Shown: in pieces, positions 7,897 to 14,971 of the stretch
How positions within the stretch are numbered: the stretch's first letter is position 1
How the letters are laid out: each line of letters opens with the position of its first letter
Assembly (NCBI GenBank): GCA_010672925.1
Contig: JAAHFP010000043.1
Coordinates: forward strand, 1-55,473
Origin: Symploca sp. SIO1C2
Lineage (GTDB): Bacteria > Cyanobacteriota > Cyanobacteriia > Cyanobacteriales > Coleofasciculaceae
Reading direction: 5' to 3'
Length of the DNA: 55,473 nucleotides
Made by a program: the position numbers and the translations under genes
The notes under the pieces: model-generated
The model's input: the letters and a program-made list of their open reading frames with translations, nothing else
The model's database searches: none
What the model was told of the DNA's origin: nothing

Positions 7897-8532
7897 AATA
7901 AACCTTACACCTTTAGCCAGATTGGTAAGCTCAATATCGCCTCCGATGACTTGCTGGCAGAATATGGCTACTCGTTTAGTCGCAAGATAATTGAACTGGA
8001 AAGCTACACCGGAACTTTAGATAGACTCACAGAGACTCGACGACGCATCGATGAAATCTTATTTTATATCGATTTGACGAATGAAGCTGCACGTCGGGAA
8101 GTGCTAATTGCACCGGTGATTACAGATATTGTGCATTACACTCATGCTCAGCTACGGATTGAGTACTCGATTAACGTTTCTAATTGGTTACAGGGCAATC
8201 TAGATTATTTTCTCAAAACTCAAACAAACTTGTTAGTCGTAGAAGCGAAACAAGAGGATATCACAAAAGGATTTAATCAGATGGCAGTAGAGATGATTTC
8301 CCTAGATTTGTGGGAAAAAACTCCTGCTGTCGAGTTACAGCCGGTGTTAGTAGGAGCAGTTACTACTGGAGAGTTATGGCGGTTTGGTACTCTCCATCGC
8401 CAGTCAAAACACATTACTCAAGATCTTTCTTTATATCGGGTTCCAGGAGAGTTGGAAATGGTTGAGCGTATTCTCAGTGCTATTTTAATAAACCACAAAG
8501 ACACATTCTCCGAAGGAGTTACCGAAGGGTAG
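7879..8532 (+). CDS. PD-(D/E)XK nuclease-like hypothetical protein
   Basis: 217 residues. The core has a restriction-endonuclease-like pattern: a helical N-terminus (LTETRRRIDEILFYIDLTNEAARREVLIAPVI), then LDYFLK......NLLVVEAKQED, where E-x-K (VEAKQ) fits the conserved catalytic strand, followed by a helix NQMAVEMISLDL and a strand LQPVLVGAVTTGELWRFG. This resembles many cyanobacterial hypothetical proteins related to type I restriction N-terminal domains. The last 13 residues come from repeat copy 2, so the native C-terminus may have been replaced. The ATG lies in repeat copy 1. No methylase or helicase partner is adjacent, so a role in restriction is only inference. Confidence 0.6.
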   Translation: MKPLDANKPYTFSQIGKLNIASDDLLAEYGYSFSRKIIELESYTGTLDRLTETRRRIDEILFYIDLTNEAARREVLIAPVITDIVHYTHAQLRIEYSINVSNWLQGNLDYFLKTQTNLLVVEAKQEDITKGFNQMAVEMISLDLWEKTPAVELQPVLVGAVTTGELWRFGTLHRQSKHITQDLSLYRVPGELEMVERILSAILINHKDTFSEGVTEG

Positions 8533-8590
8533 GACACAAAGGATTAATCGATTTGTCGTAAAATAATTTACGATGAAACCCCTTGATGCT
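8491..8590 (+). repeat. 100-bp direct repeat, copy 2
   Basis: Second copy of the 7797-7896 repeat. It encodes the last residues of the preceding gene and then repeats that gene's own beginning as ATGAAACCCCTTGATGCT, stopping after one more codon (MKPLDAV-stop). This is the footprint of a tandem duplication of the 694-base unit 7797-8490 with loss of most of the second unit, or of recombination between repeats. Confidence 0.85.
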
Positions 8591-9101
8591 GTTTAAGACT
8601 GTTAAAATCTCACTTATCGTAAGTTAATTTTTCCGCTTCACCTTATGTTTAGTCATCTTTAGATGACTTGAGCTATTAGCCGGTCGTTTTAACGACCGGT
8701 GAGGTAAGGCTTTCACCTTAATTTGACACTAATGAATGCTTGCGCCCGCCAGTACCTATGTTTTCTAACCAAAAAGCCAAATTATTAATCATGCCGATGC
8801 AACCGGAATTGATATTAGAACAAATTCATCCCTCAATTTACTCATCTCTCGGTTCCAAAAGAAGACTTGGCTATTTTGTCTTAGTCTAAACTCCAGTTTT
8901 ATATCATGTCCGCCTCATCACTTACAATACGTGATTTCAACTAATATCGTGCTCGCATAATAACATCTATCTTTAAGGGTATTTTCTGACAAAAATAGTG
9001 CCAATTTCAATATTTTTTACGTTACAATTTGGAAGAATATCATTCCACAGATATACGCACTACCGCTTGCTCTTTAATTTTTACAACAAAGGAAAAACAA
9101 T
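8591..9101. other. Gene-free spacer
   Basis: Holds repeat copy B (8648-8734) and AT-rich DNA. One 32-codon frame at 8791-8889 starts MPMQPELILEQIHPS and ends YFVLV; it has no clear ribosome binding site and no recognisable family, so I do not call it. The promoter of the secreted-protein gene at 9102 presumably lies between 8950 and 9090. Confidence 0.45.
8648..8734 (+). repeat. Multi-hairpin dispersed repeat, copy B (short)
   Basis: Has AGTCATCTTTAGATGACT, then AGCTATTAGCC, then a stem CCGGTCGTTTTAACGACCGG, and ends with a variant of the shared end (AATTTGACACTAATGAATG). It lacks the middle GTCCACTTGAGTGGAC stem of copies A and C. The stem after AGCTATTAGCC has a sequence unrelated to those of A, C and D but is perfectly paired. 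Confidence 0.65.
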
Positions 9102-9479
9102 ATGAGTAGCAGGAAAACACTGGTCACACTTTTGAGCAGTATAGTTTTGGTAAGTCCATTTCTGACAACGGCAACCCAAGCTCAAGGAAATCCAACCTAT
9201 TGCACATGGATTACTCCTAATGATTTGCGTAGTACAAATGGTACGCCATTGAGGAGTGTAGACCAAATTATTCAGCAAGATAGAGCCAATGTTCACAAGT
9301 TTGGTAATCCAGACCGTGATCAGGTTGATCCTATCTTTACTTCTTACGAAAAAAGACTTGCTTTAGCAGAAGCTGTGAGACGTTCCGATGTCTCTCCAGG
9401 TGTGAGAAATGCGATCCTTAATGGAAACGCAACTGTGTGTGTATATTTCTATGGCAACACTGTAGATATAGTACAGTAA
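9102..9479 (+). CDS. Small secreted hypothetical protein
   Basis: 125 residues. Residues 1-28 are a signal peptide (MSSRKTLVTLLSSIVLVSPFLTTATQAQG, cleavage likely after TQA). The mature part has two cysteines (TYCTWI, TVCVYFYG), probably one disulfide. It contains an Asp/Arg-rich centre (DRDQVDPIF...YEKRLALAEAVRRSDVSPGVRNAILNG). ACAAAGGAAAAACAAT before the ATG supplies the ribosome binding site AAAGGA. No family recognised. It is followed by a perfect palindrome that may end transcription. Confidence 0.65.
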   Translation: MSSRKTLVTLLSSIVLVSPFLTTATQAQGNPTYCTWITPNDLRSTNGTPLRSVDQIIQQDRANVHKFGNPDRDQVDPIFTSYEKRLALAEAVRRSDVSPGVRNAILNGNATVCVYFYGNTVDIVQ

Positions 9480-9513
9480 GTATTTGATAGGTCATTTTTC
9501 TCTGGTAGCTAGA

Positions 9514-9541
9514 GTAGAGACGTTGCATGCAACGTCTCTAC
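9514..9541. terminator. 28-bp perfect palindrome, possible terminator
   Basis: A perfect inverted repeat centred on TTGCATGCAA with arms GTAGAGACG/CGTCTCTAC, followed by AGGGTTTT. A diverged copy is at 26101-26130, so it is a dispersed repeat that could also form a transcript-ending hairpin for the secreted-protein gene. Confidence 0.45.
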
Positions 9542-9628
9542 AGGGTTTTAGCTGTTGATTCAAAACGCGGTTGTGAAGCGCTACATTATGGTAATTGCCG
9601 AAGGGTAGGACACAAAGGAAGATAAGGT

Positions 9629-10330
9629 TTAAGGGAACAGAAGTCGTGACCAGTTATCGATGATTTTTAACATTGTATCGCTACTTATGCCTTTGACCCT
9701 TGCTACGATATCGCTCAAAGAGGTAAACTTACTCTGACTGCGCTCTTGTTCAACATTTATAGCAATCTTTTCCGCTCTTTTCTCCCCTAAGCCAGCAGTG
9801 TTTAGTCTGAAAGCTAGTTCAGGTAAGCTGAGGTTGTTAAACATGTCTAAGGGTTGGATTTTTTGAGGAATCTGATTTTTTAGCTCTTGAAGTTTTTTCT
9901 CCAATGCTCCCTGCTGATGTTTTAACTCATTAATGCGATTTTCTATTCTTGATTCAAGATTAGTTAGGCGTGATTCCAGCGCAGTTGAACTAGAGGTAGT
10001 TTGCTCAACTACAGCAGCCTTGGGCTTCCTGAGTAACTCAACTTGTTGTTTGAGAACCTCTTCATTTTCTTCCTCAACTAGAAATGCTCCAATCATTTCG
10101 CCTTTGCGAGGGTCTATCTCTCTTGCCCTAGCAGCGGCGTAATACTCCAAGTCTCCTGCAATTACTTCGTAGGTATCCAAGCTGCTGCGGTGGAGAATGA
10201 CGGGGTTAATTACTCCTTCTGCTTGTAAAATTAACTGGGCAACTTGCTCTAACTCCTCATCTGGGAAATTAGAGCGAGGTACAGTAGAGGTGATTTTCTT
10301 AACGGCAACCAGGGAAGTAGATAATTTCAT
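9629..10330 (-). CDS. ParB-like N-domain protein with coiled coil and HhH
   Basis: 233 residues in three parts. Residues about 8-85 look like a ParB/Srx-fold N-domain (KKITSTVPRSNFPDEELEQVAQLI...GVINPVILHR...YEVIAGDLEYYAAARARE), with GDLEYYAA where classical ParB has GERRYRAA. Residues 110-160 are a coiled coil (LESRLTNLESRIENRINELKHQQGALEKKLQELK). Residues 168-230 are a helix-hairpin-helix-like DNA-binding tail (LNTAGLGEKRAEKIAINVEQ...LSDIVARVKGISSDTMLKIID). There is no classical ParB HTH centre. It lies downstream of the ParA fusion on the same strand, separated by an IS200/IS605 remnant, so the two probably once formed a par-like operon. Confidence 0.7.
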   Translation of the reverse strand: MKLSTSLVAVKKITSTVPRSNFPDEELEQVAQLILQAEGVINPVILHRSSLDTYEVIAGDLEYYAAARAREIDPRKGEMIGAFLVEEENEEVLKQQVELLRKPKAAVVEQTTSSSTALESRLTNLESRIENRINELKHQQGALEKKLQELKNQIPQKIQPLDMFNNLSLPELAFRLNTAGLGEKRAEKIAINVEQERSQSKFTSLSDIVARVKGISSDTMLKIIDNWSRLLFP

Positions 10331-10334
10331 CAGA

Positions 10335-10731
10335 AAATTGGGGAAAGAAACCCCGTCCTAGCCTTCGGCAACGCTACGCGAACTAGGACGGCTTTAAAGT
10401 CTGCTACAATACTAACTACTGGGCATGAAAACCAAACGCTCAGTAACTGCACCTTGAAAACTGGATATATAGGGTTCTGTACAGAACAGCTTGTACAGGT
10501 AAAATATCCAAGCAGCAAGTACCAGTCTTTTAGGACAACGTACCGCAGGGCTTGCGGAATCGGGACTCTGCAATGGGTTGAAAGTCTGTGGACTCTGTGT
10601 AAGACGGTACATGGTTTTTAGCCGTGGTATGCGACGGTGATGGAAGCAGAAACCTAAATCGTGTTAGCGCAGCGGTGCGTAGCACGGTTTAGGAATCCCC
10701 TCGCCTTCAGGCAGGGGAGGATGTCAACTAA
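10335..10731 (+). mobile_element. IS200/IS605-type remnant without a tnpB frame
   Basis: Left side: stem CCGTCCTAG (10353-10361) with CTAGGACGG (10383-10391). Right side: stem CCTAAATCGTG/CACGGTTTAGG (about 10651-10692), then the hairpin CCCCTCGCCTTCAGGCAGGGG (10697-10717) and GATGTCAA. This right end is typical of cyanobacterial TnpB elements. The plus-strand words between 10560 and 10640 resemble a TnpB C-terminus (NGLKVCGLCVR) but stops interrupt the frame. The element lies between the ParA and ParB-like genes. Its exact ends are uncertain. Confidence 0.5.
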
Positions 10732-12260
10732 GCCATACCTATTTTCTCTAAGACTTCTTTGCCTAACAATTCAAATTCTCGTGCTGCTATTGAATCTGGC
10801 TTAAAATCAAGTATTGATAAGGGGTCAGCTATTTCCACCTCTCCAACAGTTTTAGTTTTTTCAGCACATTTTGCCAAATCGTCTCGGTCATAGATTACCG
10901 TGTCTAGTACCTTCAACCCATATCTTTCGGGGATTGCTGCTAGGCGTTTGGGTAAAGTATGTTGTATAAACTTGGCATTGGTGGAGATTTTACAGGCCAG
11001 GACTCCCAAGACTTCGATAGGAGGCTTTCTGAGCATTTTTTTAAAGCTGTTGATGACCTTGATAAATTCTTTGACGTTAATTAATCCCTGATTGGCAAAA
11101 GGCTTTAAATCTGAGGGAATGAGGAGATAGTCGGCAGTGATAATCGCAATCCTGGCATACAAATTTAAAGATGGTGGGGTATCAATTAGCACAATGTCAT
11201 ATTCGTTTTTGACGCTTTCGAGTTTTTGAATCAGCATGGTTTTGCTGGATTCATTCTGATTGAGCTCATTTTCATACCTCATCAAGTTAATGTGAGAAGG
11301 AATCACCTGAATTTCAGGATTACTAAATTGAGAAGCTTGGGCAACTTCTGGTATCGGGTAAAAATCTTCAGATTCTAAAACATGACGGATATTGCAGTCT
11401 TTAATATTGTCAAATTTTTCATCATCAAATTTAACCAAACCGGTGGCAAAAGTAGTGTTGGCTTGGCTATCTAAATCAATAACCAAGACTCTCTTACCTG
11501 TTTTTCTAATAGCGGCAGCTAAATTAACTACAGTTGTAGTTTTACCAACGCCGCCTTTATTGTGGTAAATTGCAATAATTTTCACTTTATTGCGCCTCTG
11601 GGCTTTAGAATTGGGATGGTCAAGGTTTTGCAGAATGTTGTGATGATTGGCTAATGGCTGAGGTTGGGAGGAAGCTGTTGTCGGTACATCCTGTGGGCTT
11701 TCGATAATTCCAGGGAGCAAGATGCTCTCACTACTATTATTGTAAGTGAAATTTGGGTATTCTTTGGATTTTAGTAAACTCTCTCTACCAATTAGAGCTT
11801 TAATTTCATTGATCTTAACCCCAAGTTCTTGACCTAAACACTGAAACGCTAACTGGATATTGGATTCCACTCGGTGGTAAATTCTAATTTCTTTGCCATT
11901 GGTTAGTAGTCCATAGGGCACATTCAAGCTAGTTAAGTAGTGCTTTAGTTTGTGAGTATGATTATTTAAATTTTGATGGGGATGCTTTGCCTCCATCACC
12001 ACCCTTAAAGGCGAGTTGCTATCCAAGACAAATGGGACAATTTGAGTGGCAAAGACTAAAAAATCTAAACGGACACTACCAAAAGTAACTTCTTGATGCC
12101 AGGTATCCGGAGCATAGCCTAAATTCGGCAGGAGATACTCAACAATAAGTTTGGTTTCTACTTCACTTTTTTTACCGCACAGCTCTGGTGAAAAACTCAA
12201 TTGAGGTGATAGGTGGTGGGTGGTAGGTGGTAGGTTTAATCTCCAATCAGATGGAACCAT
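10728..12260 (-). CDS. ParA ATPase fused to N-terminal PD-(D/E)XK nuclease-like domain
   Basis: 510 residues. Residues 25-165 match the pattern of type I restriction subunit R N-terminal (HSDR_N-like) domains: SEVETKLIVEYLLPNLGY (E35), VRLDFLVFA (D66), VVMEAKHP (E90, K92), a plausible D-ExK active site. A linker (166-222) leads to a complete ParA/MinD-type ATPase at 224-505 with deviant Walker A NKGGVGKTT (234-242), VLVIDLDSQAN and YDIVLIDTPPSL. ParA moves DNA cargo with a ParB partner; the ParB-like gene follows at 9629-10330. Residues 9-19 (NLPPTTHHLSP) are written in the CACCTA-type spacer repeat, so the true start may be later. GAGG lies 4 bases before the chosen ATG. Confidence 0.82.
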   Translation of the reverse strand: MVPSDWRLNLPPTTHHLSPQLSFSPELCGKKSEVETKLIVEYLLPNLGYAPDTWHQEVTFGSVRLDFLVFATQIVPFVLDSNSPLRVVMEAKHPHQNLNNHTHKLKHYLTSLNVPYGLLTNGKEIRIYHRVESNIQLAFQCLGQELGVKINEIKALIGRESLLKSKEYPNFTYNNSSESILLPGIIESPQDVPTTASSQPQPLANHHNILQNLDHPNSKAQRRNKVKIIAIYHNKGGVGKTTTVVNLAAAIRKTGKRVLVIDLDSQANTTFATGLVKFDDEKFDNIKDCNIRHVLESEDFYPIPEVAQASQFSNPEIQVIPSHINLMRYENELNQNESSKTMLIQKLESVKNEYDIVLIDTPPSLNLYARIAIITADYLLIPSDLKPFANQGLINVKEFIKVINSFKKMLRKPPIEVLGVLACKISTNAKFIQHTLPKRLAAIPERYGLKVLDTVIYDRDDLAKCAEKTKTVGEVEIADPLSILDFKPDSIAAREFELLGKEVLEKIGMA

Positions 12261-12559
12261 TGAACCTCAAACCTTATTTAAAGGTTTTTAATAATAGGGA
12301 ATAGACTGTAAAAATTGGATATATCTCACAGTTTGCCAAAACTGCCATAGTCGAGATTTATCCCTTACTTCTTAGATCTTACACTAAACTTAACATCTCT
12401 CTCTACGAGTTTTTACGTATTTTTAACTGTTTCAATTGCTACATCAAGGCATCGTGCTGAGATAGGTATTAGGTTTTAGGTAATAATTGAAAACCTTGTG
12501 TGGTATGGCTGACTCACTCATGCAGCAAACCCTACCACCTACCACCTAACACCTACCAC
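12261..12559. other. Spacer with CACCTA repeats
   Basis: No gene seen. AT-rich DNA, with a short array of CTACCACCTA/CTAACACCTA units at about 12531-12562 that runs into the 3' end of the asparagine-synthetase-like gene. Confidence 0.5.
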
Positions 12560-14272
12560 CTACTTCTTCCCCCGCAACCAAATTTCTAAACTGACTAATA
12601 GCCACAATTTAACCCCATAGCGCTGCCAGGGATCGCCACGGTAGTTTAACCAATTGCGGATCAGGGATTGATTGAGGTAAGCTGCGATCGCAGCTTTACG
12701 GTTTAGTAGCAGTGCTTTGGCTTTTCGTCGCCAATATTGACTAAATCCTAGTTGCACTGGTACCATCATGCCACTCTTGGGGCGATAGATAATTTCCCTA
12801 GGCAGTAGATCCGTAACGGCTTGTTTGAGTACTGCTTTTTCTTCAGTGCCAGATAGCTTGTACTGTGGGGGAATTTGCATACTATATTCTACGACTCGCT
12901 GGTCGAACAGGGGCGATCGCCCTTGCAATCCGGCTGCCTGGGTCAGATTATTGACTTTGGTTAAAATATGATCTGCGCCTTTAAATTTGATATTCAAAGC
13001 CATCAGGCGATTGAGCCAACTAGCAGTGGATTCTAAATCCTGAGAGAAGACAGAAGGTTCCTGTTTAACTGCCCTCCAAATCTCCGGCTTTAATAGTTGA
13101 GGCAAATCTGTAGCGCATTTTTTAAAAGCCAGTAGGTATGCTTGAAGAGAGTCTTGCTCAGTAACAGTACCATAAAGCTGATGGAGAAGCATTGGTTGGT
13201 TTTTTGGTCCACCAAAACAAGGATCGCCGCCTTCACCATTTAATACGACTTGAACCGACTCCCGCGCCAATTGTCCAAGGAGTAGATTGGGTACAGTCAA
13301 AGGGTCTCCAATGGGGTCATCTAACCAAGCCATGGTCTCTGACAATTTCTCCCACATCTGGCGGAAGGAAATTTCCAAAATGTGATGTTGACTCTGGCAA
13401 TGTTGGGCTACTAAACTGGAAAATTCTAGCTCATTGGGACATTGGCTACCAAAATGAATTGAGTAGGTATGAACCGGCCCTGGGTGCAACTTAGCTGCTA
13501 AAGCCGTTATACAGCTAGAGTCCAAACCACCGGATAAAAACACTCCCACGGGTTCATCGGCTGCTGGTAAGTATTCTTGAACAACTTGCTCCAGCATTCC
13601 TCGCAACTGATGACTATAGGAGGGTAAAAGTCCCTCAGTTGCCGTAATCTGTTCTTGGAGTTGCCAATAAGCCTGGAGGCGCTTTCCCGGAAATTGCAAT
13701 ACTGTTCCCGGACGAAGTTCCCGCACTTGCTGCCACAAAGTTCGCTCCCCAGGTACAAAGGCACAGCAGAGATAGTCTCTCAGTGCTACTAAATCCAGTT
13801 CCTTATTGTGGTAAGGTGCTAGCGATCGCAAGTTAGGAGCAATCCAATGAGTTGCTCCGTTGACTGTATAATATAATGTACGAGCACCAGTGCGATCGCG
13901 TCCCAACCATAACTCTTTTTGTTCACGATCCCAGACAACCAACCCAAACATACCTACCAGGTGGTTGAGGGTCGCAACTCCCCAATGCTCCCAGGCAGTT
14001 ACAATAAGTTGTAAGTCACTGATAGAGGTCGAGGTACTGTTGTTACACTGCTGAGCTAATGATTGACGTTCACTAAGCCATACCTCTCCAATAGCGAGGA
14101 ATCGCCCAGAGGGACTAAATGCTAGGGGAGAAATAGAGGCAGATGACTGAGGCAAGAAAATAGCAATCTGTTCATCTTGCCAGTGAGGTTCAGTGACTGT
14201 ATCAATTTTACCCCAAGCTAAGTACCAGGTGGTCACGATAACGGATGATGAAGGATTTACGGATAATTTCAA
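12560..14272 (-). CDS. Asparagine synthetase B-like protein without N-terminal Cys
   Basis: 570 residues. The N-terminal half resembles the class II glutaminase fold (VGMFGLVVWDREQKELWLGRDRTGARTLYY, about 106-135) but begins MKLSV and has no cysteine at position 2, so it cannot release ammonia from glutamine in the standard way. The C-terminal half is an ATP-pyrophosphatase synthetase with PP-loop SGGLDSS at 247-253, LNGEGGDPCFGG and a C-terminal RPKSGMMVPV element. Such proteins amidate Asp with free ammonia, or form amides or lactams in special metabolism. No biosynthetic genes are adjacent, so the substrate is unknown. It is a stand-alone gene on the minus strand. Confidence 0.85.
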   Translation of the reverse strand: MKLSVNPSSSVIVTTWYLAWGKIDTVTEPHWQDEQIAIFLPQSSASISPLAFSPSGRFLAIGEVWLSERQSLAQQCNNSTSTSISDLQLIVTAWEHWGVATLNHLVGMFGLVVWDREQKELWLGRDRTGARTLYYTVNGATHWIAPNLRSLAPYHNKELDLVALRDYLCCAFVPGERTLWQQVRELRPGTVLQFPGKRLQAYWQLQEQITATEGLLPSYSHQLRGMLEQVVQEYLPAADEPVGVFLSGGLDSSCITALAAKLHPGPVHTYSIHFGSQCPNELEFSSLVAQHCQSQHHILEISFRQMWEKLSETMAWLDDPIGDPLTVPNLLLGQLARESVQVVLNGEGGDPCFGGPKNQPMLLHQLYGTVTEQDSLQAYLLAFKKCATDLPQLLKPEIWRAVKQEPSVFSQDLESTASWLNRLMALNIKFKGADHILTKVNNLTQAAGLQGRSPLFDQRVVEYSMQIPPQYKLSGTEEKAVLKQAVTDLLPREIIYRPKSGMMVPVQLGFSQYWRRKAKALLLNRKAAIAAYLNQSLIRNWLNYRGDPWQRYGVKLWLLVSLEIWLRGKK

Positions 14273-14455
14273 CTATAGCTAAGGGCAGTGTGCTTAGGAC
14301 AACACCACATGAATTTGGGGATAATGGAGTCATGTCTGCCAAATTTGCTATAACTTGTCGCTAATGCACACTTGGGAATTCGTGATCGCAGTCCTGGGAA
14401 GCCCCAGCCACTCTTCAATTAGTTTCCCCAGGGAGTGGGGACTTTTCATAATGTT

Positions 14456-14701
14456 ATGATGGAAGCTATAGCGCATTTCGACCCTGGGATTATGAATTTC
14501 AAAGCAATTAAGCGTTTTCTAGCTGGTGGTGCTGTTGCTCTTGTTACCATACTAATTATGTGGTCTTATTCAGCTTTCTTCCATGTTTCAATTTCTTTCG
14601 CTCAAGGACTTATTGGCATTCTTTTCTTGACAATCTCCTGTGGGATTATTGCTGCCATGGGCAATTTGGATACATTAATGGATAACTTGCCATTTTTATA
14701 A
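14456..14701 (+). CDS. Small two-helix membrane protein
   Basis: About 81 residues from the ATG at 14456. GTG at 14435 and ATG at 14492 are alternatives; the last gives MNFKAIKRFLAGG, a neat start for a 70-residue membrane protein, but has only a weak upstream GGGA. Two hydrophobic helices: GGAVALVTILIMWSYSAFF and AQGLIGILFLTISCGIIAAM. The tail NLDTLMDNLPFL is soluble. Likely a conserved cyanobacterial small protein of unknown role, in the plasma or thylakoid membrane. Confidence 0.6.
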   Translation: MMEAIAHFDPGIMNFKAIKRFLAGGAVALVTILIMWSYSAFFHVSISFAQGLIGILFLTISCGIIAAMGNLDTLMDNLPFL

Positions 14702-14732
14702 AAACTGGAGTTTAGACTAGTTCCCAGTGCCA

Positions 14733-14876
14733 AACTCAAGTCATCTTGAGATGACTCAATCTTCCCAGACATCTTCAGTCCACTTGAGTGGAATTTAGCT
14801 ATTAGCCCAGAGTTTGAACTCTGGGTGGGTGTGGAAGCCAACCGTTATACTATTTTTAGCTTAAGTTGACACCAAT
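14733..14876 (+). repeat. Multi-hairpin dispersed repeat, copy C
   Basis: Same architecture as copy A: AGTCATCTTGAGATGACT, CTTCAGTCCACTTGAGTGGA, AGCTATTAGCC, then the stem CCAGAGTTTGAACTCTGG and the shared end TTAAGTTGACACCAATG. Compared with copy A the last stem reads GAGTTTGAACTC instead of GAACTTGAGTTC, a change made on both arms. Confidence 0.7.
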
Positions 14877-14971
14877 GGCCTATGCTACACCCCTAAAGAT
14901 AATTATCGAATGGGTGCAGGAAGTCTAATGGTAATAGACTTGTCAAACCAGCCCTGCATCTGTAGTTTATA

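Noticed and set aside
8791-8889. 32-codon frame MPMQPELILEQIHPS...
   Set aside because: There is no ribosome binding site, no family recognised, and it lies in a spacer between repeats; too short to support.
10412-10612. Minus-strand frames of 62 and 66 codons in the IS200/IS605 remnant
   Set aside because: They oppose TnpB-like words on the plus strand and match no family; the region is better explained as a decayed element.
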